Of a stretch of DNA of 29,703 bases, positions 8,087-17,035 are shown piece after piece (within the stretch, counting starts at the first letter, position 1; each line of letters starts with the position of its first letter). The notes under the pieces are model-generated. The model was not told the origin of the DNA and made no database searches. It saw nothing but the letters and a program-made list of their open reading frames with translations. The DNA comes from JAWOLE01 sp035263845 (GTDB taxonomy: Bacteria; Acidobacteriota; Thermoanaerobaculia; UBA5066; Gp7-AA6), in NCBI GenBank assembly GCA_035263845.1, contig DATFQY010000016.1, forward strand, positions 1 to 29,703, written 5' to 3'. A program made the position numbers and the translations under genes.

Positions 8087-10779
8087 CGATTCCAACGGGC
8101 ACGCGGCTGGGTCCCTACGAGATCCTCCTTCCGCTCGGCGCGGGCGGAATGGGTGAGGTCTATCGCGCGCGCGATTCGCGGCTCGACCGAAGCGTCGCGA
8201 TCAAGGTGCTGCCGGAGGAGTTCTTCGAGGACCGGGACCGCGTGGCGCGGTTCGAGCGAGAAGCGAAGGCGCTCGCCGCGCTGAACCACCCCGGCATTGC
8301 CGCCGTTCACTCCTTCGAGGCGGTCGAGGGGCGCCACATCCTCGTCATGGAGCTCGTCGAGGGAGAAGGCCTCGACCTCCGGATCGCTCGCGGCGCGATC
8401 CCGGCGGACGAGGCGCTTCCAATCGCCCGGCAGATCGCCGAGGCGCTCGAGGCCGCGCACGAGCGCGGGATCATCCACCGCGACCTGAAGCCCGCCAACG
8501 TGATGGTCGCCTCCGACGGTCGCGTCAAGCTCCTGGATTTCGGTTTGGCCAAAGCCTTGGAGACAGATGCGGCCGGCGGCAGCTCGCCCCAGTTGACACA
8601 GTCGCCGACGATGACCGGCCGGGCGACCGCCGCGGGCGTGATCCTCGGGACCGCAGCCTATATGAGCCCGGAGCAGGCTCGCGGCCGGGCCGTGGACCGC
8701 CGGAGCGACATCTGGGCCTTCGGCGCCATCTTCTACGAGATGGTCGCGGGCCGGCGCCTCTTCGAGGGCGAAACGGTCTCCGACGTGCTTGCGGCGGTCC
8801 TGCGCCAGGACGTGGACTTCGCCGCGATCCCCAAAGAGACGCCGGCCGCCGCTTCGCGGTTGATCCGGCGGTGCCTCGAGAGGGATCCAAGGAACCGGCT
8901 CCACGACATCGCCGACGCCCGCCTGGAGATCGACGAGTCCCTGCGAGCGCCGGCACCGGAAGCGCCGGGGCCGGCTGCGGTGCCGCCACCCCGCCGCCGG
9001 GCGCTCTCGTGGATTCCCTGGCTCGTCGCCGCAGCGTCTCTCGCCGCGGCGCTCGTTCTCCCGCGCCGGGCGCCGGCACCCTCCGCCGAGCCCGTACGGT
9101 TGAGCGTGGAACTGCCGGAAAACCTCCGGCTCGAATCGGAATTCGGGGACCAGGTCGGGATCCTGGCCATCTCTCCCGACGGCCGCCGAATCGCGTTCCG
9201 TTCCGAAGGGCCCAACGAGCACCGGATCTTCCTGCGAGACCTCTCGCGGGACAGCGCCGAACCCGTCGCCGGCAGCGAGTTCGGAGCGGATCCGTTCTTC
9301 TCACCCGACGGCGAATGGCTCGGCTTCATTGCCGGCGAGAAGCTCAAGAAGGCCGCGGTCCGCGGCGGCACGCCGGTGAGCCTCACGGCGGTCGCCCGAA
9401 CCCGCGGCGCGGCGTGGAGTCCCGACGGCACGATCGCCTTCACGGCTTCCGTCAATTCGCCGCTCTTCCGGATCCCGGCCGCCGGCGGAGAGCCGCGCCC
9501 GTTGACCACGCTCGACGCCTCATCGCGGGAGCGCACGCATCGTTGGCCCGAGGTCGTTCCGGAGGGGAACTGGGTGCTCTTCACGGTCGGGACCGAAGAC
9601 AAGCCCGGTGACTACGACGAATCCCGCATCGACGCGGTATCGCTCACAACCGGCAAGAGGCACACGGTCTACCGCGGCGCGAGCCAGGCGCGGTATGCGG
9701 CTCCCGATCGCCTTTTACTCGCGCACCGCGGGGACCTCCTCGCCGTCCCCTTCGACCCGAAGACGGCCGAGACGCGCGGCACAGCGGTCCCCGTCCTCCA
9801 GGGAGTCAGCGGCGAGCCGAGGAGCGGCACTTCGTACTTCGGCGTCGCCCGCAACGGCACGCTCGTCTACGCCACGGGCCTGACCTCCGAGGGTCCGCAT
9901 GAGATCGTCTGGATCGACAGGACCGGCCGCCGCGAGTCGACCGGCATTCCCCCGGGCCCTTACAACGAGATCGCGCTCTCTCCGGATGGAACCAGGCTCG
10001 CGTACTCCGTCGGGCCGGGAGGCGGCGCCCGCAGCGACATCTGGATCGCCGATCTCGCCCACGGCGGACAGTTTCAGCTGACTTCGACCGGGGAGGCCGG
10101 GTCTCCGCTGTGGACCACCGACGGCAGGAGCGTGGTCTATTCGACGCCGGTCGGAGACAACCTCCTGGTTCAACCCGTTGACGGGGGGCAGGCGCGGACC
10201 GCCTGGAAGTCGCCGTACCGCGTTCCGATCCTTCTCGACTCGTTTGCGCCCGACGGGTCGGGATTGCTCGTGACCCTGAGCGGCCTCAAGAGCCGAGCCG
10301 ACATTTTCCTGGTCCCGCTCTCGGGCGAGCGCCCCGCCCGCCCGTTCATCGCGACCCCGAACGCGGAGCACCGCGGAATGATCTCGCCCGACGGCCAGTG
10401 GATCGCCTACTGCGGCGAGTACGAGAACGGCGCTCAGATCTACGTCCAGAGGTATCCCGAGTTGACCGGCCGCTTCCAGGTCTCGCGCGCCGGAGGGGCC
10501 GCGCCGCGCTGGTCGCGCGACGGGACGGAGATCTTCTACATCTGGAACGACGAGATCTTCGAGGTTCCGATCCGGCGCGAGCCGGCCTTCACGCCGGGAG
10601 AGCCGAGACCGGTCTTCAAGATCGAGAGACCCATTCCCCGAGACTGGCAGGACATCTACGACGTCTCGCGCGACGGCAAGCGGTTCATCTTCCTCTCTCG
10701 CCAGAAGCAGCAGAATCAGACGCCGCGCCTCCACCTGGTTCTGAACTCCGGGAGGCTTCTCGCCGGGGCGGCGCCGTAG
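8083..10779 (+). CDS. Serine/threonine protein kinase with TolB/PD40 beta-propeller (STK4)
   Basis: 898 residues from GTG at 8083, which overlaps the STK3 stop in GTGA. A strong AGGAGG (8070-8075) lies 7 bases upstream. Kinase motifs are GAGGMGEVYRARD, VAIK (Lys41), HRDLKPAN (HRD at 132-134), DFGLAK and GTAAYMSPEQARG, with the Thr-rich loop SPQLTQSPTMTGRAT almost the same as in STK1. The membrane helix is at about residues 307-326 (ALSWIPWLVAAASLAAALVL), then a PD40/TolB-like propeller. It is the last gene of the plus-strand kinase array and ends only 10 bases from the stop of the convergent PilZ gene, leaving no room for a separate terminator. Alternative identity is unlikely; the role is inferred as a membrane signalling kinase. 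Confidence 0.93.
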   Translation: MTIPTGTRLGPYEILLPLGAGGMGEVYRARDSRLDRSVAIKVLPEEFFEDRDRVARFEREAKALAALNHPGIAAVHSFEAVEGRHILVMELVEGEGLDLRIARGAIPADEALPIARQIAEALEAAHERGIIHRDLKPANVMVASDGRVKLLDFGLAKALETDAAGGSSPQLTQSPTMTGRATAAGVILGTAAYMSPEQARGRAVDRRSDIWAFGAIFYEMVAGRRLFEGETVSDVLAAVLRQDVDFAAIPKETPAAASRLIRRCLERDPRNRLHDIADARLEIDESLRAPAPEAPGPAAVPPPRRRALSWIPWLVAAASLAAALVLPRRAPAPSAEPVRLSVELPENLRLESEFGDQVGILAISPDGRRIAFRSEGPNEHRIFLRDLSRDSAEPVAGSEFGADPFFSPDGEWLGFIAGEKLKKAAVRGGTPVSLTAVARTRGAAWSPDGTIAFTASVNSPLFRIPAAGGEPRPLTTLDASSRERTHRWPEVVPEGNWVLFTVGTEDKPGDYDESRIDAVSLTTGKRHTVYRGASQARYAAPDRLLLAHRGDLLAVPFDPKTAETRGTAVPVLQGVSGEPRSGTSYFGVARNGTLVYATGLTSEGPHEIVWIDRTGRRESTGIPPGPYNEIALSPDGTRLAYSVGPGGGARSDIWIADLAHGGQFQLTSTGEAGSPLWTTDGRSVVYSTPVGDNLLVQPVDGGQARTAWKSPYRVPILLDSFAPDGSGLLVTLSGLKSRADIFLVPLSGERPARPFIATPNAEHRGMISPDGQWIAYCGEYENGAQIYVQRYPELTGRFQVSRAGGAAPRWSRDGTEIFYIWNDEIFEVPIRREPAFTPGEPRPVFKIERPIPRDWQDIYDVSRDGKRFIFLSRQKQQNQTPRLHLVLNSGRLLAGAAP

Positions 10780-10789
10780 GCGGCCGGGC

Positions 10790-11647
10790 TTATTTTCGGG
10801 GATCCAGGAGGCGGGTCAGGAAGGCGTCGTACTCGTCGGTCTTCTCGGTCAACTCCAGGGCGAAGCCGTCGGGGCGGGCGATGGCCTCGCCCGACTGCCG
10901 GACGACGCGGCCCTTGAGAAGGACGGTCCGGCCGCCGGGAAGGTGCATCGTGAGCGACAGCGCCGGGCCGAGCTTTGGCGGCTCCGTCGATTTGATGAAC
11001 ATGCCGCGGCGGGAGAGCTCGGAGGTGACGCCCGCCCCGAACGACTCTCCCTCCCGGAACTCGACGAGCATCTCCGCGCGGCGCCGCGGCGCGATCCGCT
11101 TCTCGATCCCGCTCGACCCTGCGGAGAAGAGCTTGCGGACGCGGTCCGGCCGCCCCGCCGTCGGCGGAGAGTCCGCGGCCTTCGATCCGTTGCCCTCGCG
11201 AGGGGGCGTGGAGACCGGAGGAGACCCTTCCGACGTCTCGACGTTGCGGAGGGTGCCGGCGACCATTCGCCCGTCCACCGGGATCCGGCAGCGGTAGGTC
11301 AGGGGAAAGACCTCGTCCTCGCGCTTGCCGAGCGCGTTCCACTGGCTAGCCAGGACCTCGGCCGTGACCGCGCCGTCGAACCAGAACCGGACGTGCCCGG
11401 CCGGCGTGATGATGACCGGCTGGAGGTAGTCGATTCCCTCGTCGTCCACCGGGAAGCAGAATCCCAGCCGCGCGCTCGAGTCGGGAAGCAGGAACTCCGT
11501 CGCGGCGAGGTAGACCTCCTCGTCCGTCGAGGTCAGCGAGTCGCGCTCCTCCTCCACGACCACCGCGTCGACACCGTTTCCCCCCTCGTACCGCCAGACC
11601 GGCGACGCGTTCAGGTCCTCGACGGTCAGGTCGAAGAGCCGTTTCAT
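10790..11647 (-). CDS. PilZ-domain protein with an N-terminal domain of unknown function
   Basis: 285 residues. The start is the ATG at 11647 (MKRLFDLTVEDLNASPVW); the frame stays open upstream, but that part lies in the STK5 control region and reads antisense to it. Residues about 1-150 form an unnamed acidic domain (QPVIITPAGHVRFWF, VFPLTYRCRIPVDGR) with no signal peptide. A low-complexity Ser/Pro linker follows, then a C-terminal PilZ-like domain: EKRIAPRRRAEMLVEF supplies the RxxxR-type arginines and SELSRRGMFI supplies the (D/N)xSxxG-type loop, here with Glu in place of Asp/Asn. PilZ domains commonly bind cyclic di-GMP, so this is a possible cytoplasmic second-messenger effector. It converges on STK4 and diverges from STK5. 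The Asp/Asn replacement means ligand binding is not assured. Confidence 0.8.
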   Translation of the reverse strand: MKRLFDLTVEDLNASPVWRYEGGNGVDAVVVEEERDSLTSTDEEVYLAATEFLLPDSSARLGFCFPVDDEGIDYLQPVIITPAGHVRFWFDGAVTAEVLASQWNALGKREDEVFPLTYRCRIPVDGRMVAGTLRNVETSEGSPPVSTPPREGNGSKAADSPPTAGRPDRVRKLFSAGSSGIEKRIAPRRRAEMLVEFREGESFGAGVTSELSRRGMFIKSTEPPKLGPALSLTMHLPGGRTVLLKGRVVRQSGEAIARPDGFALELTEKTDEYDAFLTRLLDPRK

Positions 11648-11692
11648 TTCCGAAAACTCTATCGCAGGCCGATGAGCTGGCGAACCGGGGTC

Positions 11693-11698
11693 TACAAT
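11693..11698 (+). promoter_or_regulatory. Candidate -10 box of STK5
   Basis: TACAAT lies 21 bases before the STK5 ATG in the 72-base divergent gap between the PilZ gene and STK5. No clear -35 box is visible at the usual distance. The matching spot upstream of the truncated duplicate at 14689 reads TAAGAT within an otherwise similar flank, which suggests the control region was copied too. Confidence 0.35.
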
Positions 11699-11719
11699 CG
11701 CGGCGAGCATCTCCTGCCG

Positions 11720-14383
11720 ATGGCGATTTCCGCGAGTCAACGGCTCGGTCCGTACCGGGTCCTGGCCCCGCTGGGCGCGGGCGGGATGGGAGAAGTGTGG
11801 CGGGCGCGGGACGAGCGGCTGGGCCGCGAGGTCGCCGTCAAGGTACTCCCCGACGAGGTTTCCTCCGATGCCTCGCGCCTGAAGCGTTTCGAGAAGGAGG
11901 CGCGGGCGGCCTCGGCTCTGAACCACCCGAATGTCGTCACGATCTACGACATCGGGTCGGTGAATTCCGTCTCGTGGATTGCGATGGAGCGGGTGGAAGG
12001 AAGAACGCTTCGGGAGCTCCTTTTTGCCGGCCCGATGCCGACCAAGCGCCTTCTTTCAATCGCCGCGCAGATCGCGGACGGCCTCGCGACCGCTCACCAG
12101 GCCGGGATCGTCCACCGCGATCTGAAGCCCGAGAACGTGATGGTGACGAAGGAAGGCCGGGTCAAGATCCTCGACTTCGGCCTGGCCAAGTTGACGAAGA
12201 GAGACGCTGAGAGCGAGCCAAGCTCCCGGCTTCCGACGGAGGCGGGGACATCGCCCGGCGTCGTCCTGGGAACGGTCGGGTACATGTCGCCGGAGCAGGC
12301 GGCGGGAGAGGCCATGGATTTTCCCTCCGACCAGTTTTCATTCGGGTCGATCCTCTACGAGATGGCGACCGGGAAGCGCGCGTTCCAGAAGGCAACCGCG
12401 GTGGACACGCTTTCCGCCATCCTTCACGAAGAGCCCAGGCCGGTCGGCGAGATCAATCCCGAGGCGCCCGGACCGCTGCGCTGGATCGTGGAGCGATGCC
12501 TCGCCAAGGATCCGGAGAGCCGGTACGCCTCGACCAAAGACCTGGCGCGCGAGCTCGCGACCCTCCGCGATCGACTCTCCGAGGCGCCTCTTCAGACCGC
12601 CTCGCTGGCGCGCAGGAAACGCCGCAGGAAACTCGGCTGGGTCGCCGCCGCAGCGCTCGTGCTCGGCCTCGCAGCCCTCTTCGCCGCCGGTTACTTTGGG
12701 CGCACTCCGGTCGCTCCGCGCAGCGTCCGATTCGAGATCGCCACGCCGCCGGACCTCGTCTCCGACGACATGCCGCGAATTTCTCCCGACGGCAAGTACC
12801 TCGCCCTCAACGCGAGCGACTCCTCGGGCAAGAGCCAGATCTGGCTGAGGTCGTTGAACGCCCTGTCCGCGCAACCTCTCGCCGGAACCGAGGGAGCGGG
12901 ACGGCCCTTCTGGTCGCCGGACAGCCGCTTCCTCGCGTTCTTCGCCGGAGACACGCTCAAGAAGGTCTCGATCTCCGGCGGACCGCCCCGGAAGATCTGC
13001 GACTTTCGGCTGGGAGCGGATGGGTCGTGGAGCCCGGAAGGCGTGATCCTGTTCGACGCCTCACAGAGTCCGATCCAGCGCGTGTCGGCGGAGGGAGGAA
13101 CCCCGGTCGCCGCGGTGAAAGCCGACGCTTCGCGCAACGAGCGCCAGGTCGGGTGGCCGGAATTCCTACCGGACGGGAGACACTTCCTGTACTACGCCTT
13201 TGCCGGGAACCGCGGGGAGAACACCTACCGCATCGGATCTCTCGATTCGAACGAAACCCGGCCGCTCATGCCGGCGGGGTCGCTCGTCGCGTACGCGCCG
13301 CCGGGGTACCTCCTCTTCGTGCGCGAGAAAACACTCGTCGCCCAGCGCTTCGACCCGAAGGCTCTCAAGACGATTGGAGAGCCGGCGCCCCTGGCCGACC
13401 AGATCGTGACCTCCGTCTCGGGCGGGGTCAAGATGTCCTTCGCATACACCCGGTTCTCGGTCTCCCGGGAAGGGACGCTGGCCTACCGGACGGGCGAGGT
13501 CGCCGGATCCCGGCTCGTCTGGAGGGACCGCTCAGGCAAAGAGATCGAAGCGATACCTGACTCGGTCGACGTTTCCAATCCCGCCCTTTCCCCCCGCGGC
13601 GACAGGCTCGCGTTCTCAGGTGAACTGGGCTTCAACGCGGCCAGCATTTGGATCCGGGACCTGGCGCGGGGCGTCAACTCCCGCCTTACCTCCGGAACGC
13701 CCGGCGAGTCATGTCCGGTCTGGTCGCCGGACGGAAGCCGTGTTGTCTACCACATCATTGGCCGTCAGGATTTCTACGAGAAATCCGCCGCAGGCGACGA
13801 GGAGCCCAGGCTGCTCTTGAAGGCGGCCGAAGGCGCGGATATCACCTTCGCCGGCGACTGGTCCCGCGACGGCCGCTACATCGTTTACTCGCAGCGATCC
13901 GCCGAAACCGACCAGGACATCTGGATTCTGCCGACGTTCGGAGACCGAAAGCCGATCCCATTCCTCAGGACCAGTTTCAAAGAATTCAAGCCGGTCTTCT
14001 CACCGGACGGGCATTACGTCGCCTATGAGTCCAACGAATCCGGCCGGTCGGAGATCTATGTCCGGACCTTTCCCGGCCAGGAGGGCAAGTGGCGGGTCTC
14101 CTCGGAGGGCGGGGGTACTCCTCAATGGCGCGCCGACGGAAAGGAGCTCTTCTATCTCGGGCCCGGAGAGGAGAAGCTCATGGCCGTCGAGATCTCGATC
14201 CGCGAGGGGTTCCTATCGGGGACGCCGAAGCCGCTCTTCGCGGCGCGCGTCTCGGACGGAAAAACCCGCAACAAGTACGTTCCTTCCGCCGACGGCCAGC
14301 GCTTTCTCCTGGAAACCGCGATGCCCGAACCCACGAAGCCCACCACCATCGTGCTGAACTGGCCCGCGGATCTGCCCCGTTAG
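11720..14383 (+). CDS. Serine/threonine protein kinase with TolB/PD40 beta-propeller (STK5)
   Basis: 887 residues from ATG at 11720, giving MAISASQRLGPYRVLAPLG; the long open frame upstream overlaps the PilZ gene on the other strand and is not coding here. Motifs: GAGGMGEVWRARD, VAVK, HRDLKPEN (132-134), DFGLAK and GTVGYMSPEQAAG. After a basic stretch (RRKRRRK) comes a membrane helix at about 305-326, then a propeller with PD40 motifs (SPDSRFLAFF, SPDGHYVAYES) and the final IVLNW strand. It belongs with STK2 rather than STK1/3/4 (PSDQFSFGSILYEM, RYASTKDLA). It stands alone, divergent from the PilZ gene, so it likely has its own promoter. Kinase remnants follow within a few bases of its stop. 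Substrates are unknown. Confidence 0.93.
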   Translation: MAISASQRLGPYRVLAPLGAGGMGEVWRARDERLGREVAVKVLPDEVSSDASRLKRFEKEARAASALNHPNVVTIYDIGSVNSVSWIAMERVEGRTLRELLFAGPMPTKRLLSIAAQIADGLATAHQAGIVHRDLKPENVMVTKEGRVKILDFGLAKLTKRDAESEPSSRLPTEAGTSPGVVLGTVGYMSPEQAAGEAMDFPSDQFSFGSILYEMATGKRAFQKATAVDTLSAILHEEPRPVGEINPEAPGPLRWIVERCLAKDPESRYASTKDLARELATLRDRLSEAPLQTASLARRKRRRKLGWVAAAALVLGLAALFAAGYFGRTPVAPRSVRFEIATPPDLVSDDMPRISPDGKYLALNASDSSGKSQIWLRSLNALSAQPLAGTEGAGRPFWSPDSRFLAFFAGDTLKKVSISGGPPRKICDFRLGADGSWSPEGVILFDASQSPIQRVSAEGGTPVAAVKADASRNERQVGWPEFLPDGRHFLYYAFAGNRGENTYRIGSLDSNETRPLMPAGSLVAYAPPGYLLFVREKTLVAQRFDPKALKTIGEPAPLADQIVTSVSGGVKMSFAYTRFSVSREGTLAYRTGEVAGSRLVWRDRSGKEIEAIPDSVDVSNPALSPRGDRLAFSGELGFNAASIWIRDLARGVNSRLTSGTPGESCPVWSPDGSRVVYHIIGRQDFYEKSAAGDEEPRLLLKAAEGADITFAGDWSRDGRYIVYSQRSAETDQDIWILPTFGDRKPIPFLRTSFKEFKPVFSPDGHYVAYESNESGRSEIYVRTFPGQEGKWRVSSEGGGTPQWRADGKELFYLGPGEEKLMAVEISIREGFLSGTPKPLFAARVSDGKTRNKYVPSADGQRFLLETAMPEPTKPTTIVLNWPADLPR

Positions 14384-14385
14384 AC

Positions 14386-14664
14386 GGAGAACGTCACGCT
14401 GCGAAGGAGGGGCTCGTCAAGATCCTCGACTTCGGCCTGGCGAAACGTTTTGAGCAGCCGCTCGACGCGACCGGAAGAGAGCAAGCGGCCGCTGCAGGAG
14501 ATCCCATCGCGGGGAACGACCCCACGTCTCTTCCCACGGAGACGGAAACGAGCCCAGGCGTCGCCCTCGGAACGGTCGGTTACAGCCAAGAAGCCCGACC
14601 GGCGCAGGCGGCAAGGCCGATGGATAAGGATCCTGGGGTATTTCGTGGCGACGTAGTCGTCTAA
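14386..14664 (+). pseudogene. Kinase remnant: activation-loop fragment
   Basis: Starting three bases after the STK5 stop, the sequence resembles the catalytic loop of a kinase gene: GAGAACGTC matches the ENV codons of LKPENV, then about one base is missing relative to the paralogs. The frame that follows reads LVKILDFGLAKRFEQPLD, a GREQAAA insert and SPGVALGTVGY, i.e. the DFG motif through the start of the activation segment, then loses similarity (SQEARP...) and stops at 14664. There is no start codon, catalytic loop aspartate, MSPEQ or C-lobe. The inserted GREQAAA segment matches STK3, while KILDFGLAK and GTVGY match STK5. The fragment fills the otherwise gene-free 14384-14688 stretch. Confidence 0.7.
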
Positions 14665-14688
14665 GATTGCCGCCGGCAGTTCCTGCCG

Positions 14689-14859
14689 ATGCCGCTTTCC
14701 GCGAATCAACGGCTTGGTCCGTACGAAGTCTTGGCCCCACTGGGCTCGGGCGGGATGGGGGAAGTCTGGCGGGCGCGGGACGAGCGGCTCGGCCGAGACT
14801 CCGTGGTGCCCACCTCCGTCGTCCTGAACTGGACCGCCGACCTCCCCGCCACCAAATAG
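14689..14859 (+). pseudogene. Internally deleted kinase gene (56-codon open mini-ORF)
   Basis: From ATG at 14689 the frame encodes MPLSANQRLGPYEVLAPLG, the glycine loop GSGGMGEVWRARDERLGRD, and then directly VVPTSVVLNWTADLPATK and a TAG stop. The first ~38 residues match the N-terminus of STK5 and the last ~18 match the C-terminal tail of the propeller, so roughly 830 codons have been removed while the frame was kept. The upstream flank (TTCCTGCCGATG) also matches that of STK5, so this is a duplicated paralog that later collapsed. The product has no catalytic lysine, HRD or DFG and no membrane helix. It may be a plain remnant; expression is possible but unproven. Confidence 0.75.
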
Positions 14860-14890
14860 CGCCTGTTGTATCGACTTCTTCCGGCTCTTG

Positions 14891-14927
14891 CGATATCGTG
14901 ATATCGCGATGGCTCGGTATATCACGA
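14891..14927 (+). promoter_or_regulatory. Candidate autoregulatory operator of the toxin-antitoxin pair
   Basis: Two overlapping symmetric elements surround the antitoxin start. CGATATC-GT-GATATCG (14891-14906) ends two bases before the ATG at 14909. TCGTGATAT (14896-14904) is matched by its exact reverse complement ATATCACGA (14919-14927) across a 14-base gap. RHH antitoxins usually repress their own operon by binding such palindromes near the start. A -35-like TTGTAT lies at 14866; no convincing -10 was chosen. Confidence 0.5.
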
Positions 14928-15367
14928 CGAACCTCCGTTTTCCCGAGGAAACGTACAGGGAACTCCAGTACCAGGCGGCGCGTCGAGGCACGAGCCTGGC
15001 GTCCGTGGTTCGGGAATCCGTCGATCGATACCTCGGACGCGCCGAGGAGTCCGAGACTCCGGAATTCGGCACGGACCCCATGGACGCCTGGATCGGCGCC
15101 ATCGCGTCTCCGGCAGGAGACGAATCCACGAATCACGACCACTATCTCTACGGATGGCCGAAGGAGAGCGATCGTGAAGCTTCTCGCCGACACAAGCGCG
15201 CTGCTCGCGCTGGTCCTGACCAACGACGAACACCACGAAGCGGCGACTCTGTTCGCCCGGAAGAATCTCCGGGCGCGGTTCGTCGTGACCGAGCTGATCC
15301 TGAGCGAGGTCGTGACGCGCCTGCGGGCGCGGGCCGACGCCGCACGCGCTGTCGCGTTCGCAGGTGA
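14909..15367 (+). CDS. vapB: Ribbon-helix-helix (CopG-like) antitoxin, reading frame extended past its normal end
   Basis: The N-terminal ~45 residues form a ribbon-helix-helix DNA-binding fold (RYITTNLRFPEETYRELQYQAARRGTSLASVVRESVDRYL). The acidic C-terminal region ends in NHDHYLYGWPK, a typical tail for antitoxins paired with PIN toxins and the expected toxin-binding part. About four codons later such proteins normally stop; here the frame runs a further ~190 bases through vapC in another phase and ends at 15367 with low-complexity Arg-rich sequence (152 residues in all). One extra base near 15160 would give a stop at the TGA of 15175-15177, overlapping the vapC start as GTGA. So either a late frameshift or a sequence error is likely, and the functional part is about 14909-15170. 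ATG at 14909 is preferred over TTG at 14888. Confidence 0.7.
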   Translation: MARYITTNLRFPEETYRELQYQAARRGTSLASVVRESVDRYLGRAEESETPEFGTDPMDAWIGAIASPAGDESTNHDHYLYGWPKESDREASRRHKRAARAGPDQRRTPRSGDSVRPEESPGAVRRDRADPERGRDAPAGAGRRRTRCRVRR

Positions 15368-15561
15368 CATCCTGCGCAGCCGGCGCTACGACCTCGTCTT
15401 CTCAGATACGAAGCTGCTTCTCGGGGCGATGGATCAGATGACCCGGTTCGCCGATAAACGTCTCTCCTTCACCGACTGCGCGAGCTTCCAGACTATCGAG
15501 CAACTTGGTCTCGATGGAGCATTCACCTTCGACCGGGATTTTCGAGACTGCGGGTACGAGG

Positions 15562-15572
<11 letters not shown>
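15174..15572 (+). CDS. vapC: PIN-domain toxin ribonuclease (VapC-like)
   Basis: 132 residues. The N-terminal LLADTSALLAL carries the first PIN-domain aspartate (Asp6). Further acidic residues of the usual metal site are Glu40/Glu45 (TELILSEVV), Asp101 (LSFTDCAS) and Asp120/Asp122 (TFDRDF), so the Mg2+-dependent nuclease centre looks intact. PIN toxins cleave RNA, often tRNA or rRNA, and are held inactive by the cognate antitoxin. The start is GTG at 15174 with AAGGAG at 15161-15166, 7 bases upstream; an in-frame open stretch from 14667 is not part of the gene. The 3' end overlaps the convergent ispG stop by 11 bases. The target RNA cannot be inferred. Confidence 0.88.
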
Positions 15573-16812
<1,240 letters not shown>

Positions 16813-16861
16813 GAGGCCCTTCAATCTACCAGACCCGTCCAGCCTCACGATTCGAGGAGCT

Positions 16862-17017
16862 TCAGTTCTTCCCAGCCGAGCGCGTAGCCGAGGGCTCGCT
16901 TGACCTCACCTCTTCGAAGTCGCCGGGTTTCCAGGCCTTGTCGAACCAGGGCTGCAGCGGCGCGTAGAGGCGCAGCAGCACGTTCCAACCCTTGCAGATC
17001 GGAGGGAATGACGCATC
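16862..17017 (-). pseudogene. C-terminal remnant of a DUF1254/DUF1214-type protein
   Basis: On the minus strand an open stretch without a start codon reads PPICKGWNVLLRLYAPLQPW and then FDKAWKPGDFEEV. This strongly resembles the end of the DUF1214 domain (GW-x-x-x-LRLYGPL-x-P-x-FDK-x-W-x-PG). It then runs on for a few residues to a TGA at 16862. An in-frame stop lies a few codons upstream, and the rest of the protein (normally several hundred residues) is absent. DUF1254/DUF1214 proteins are often neighbours of arylsulfatase and DUF3300 genes, so this may be a decayed member of the cluster to its right. No function can be expected. Confidence 0.55.
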
Positions 17018-17035
17018 AAGGCTTCTGCACCACCA

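Noticed and set aside
10943..11719. N-terminal extension of STK5
   Set aside because: It is antisense to the PilZ gene and lacks motifs; the kinase N-terminus conserved among paralogs begins at 11720.
14667..15173. N-terminal extension of the PIN toxin
   Set aside because: Reads out of phase through the mini-kinase and antitoxin; PIN toxins start at the LLADTSA strand, and a ribosome site precedes the GTG at 15174.
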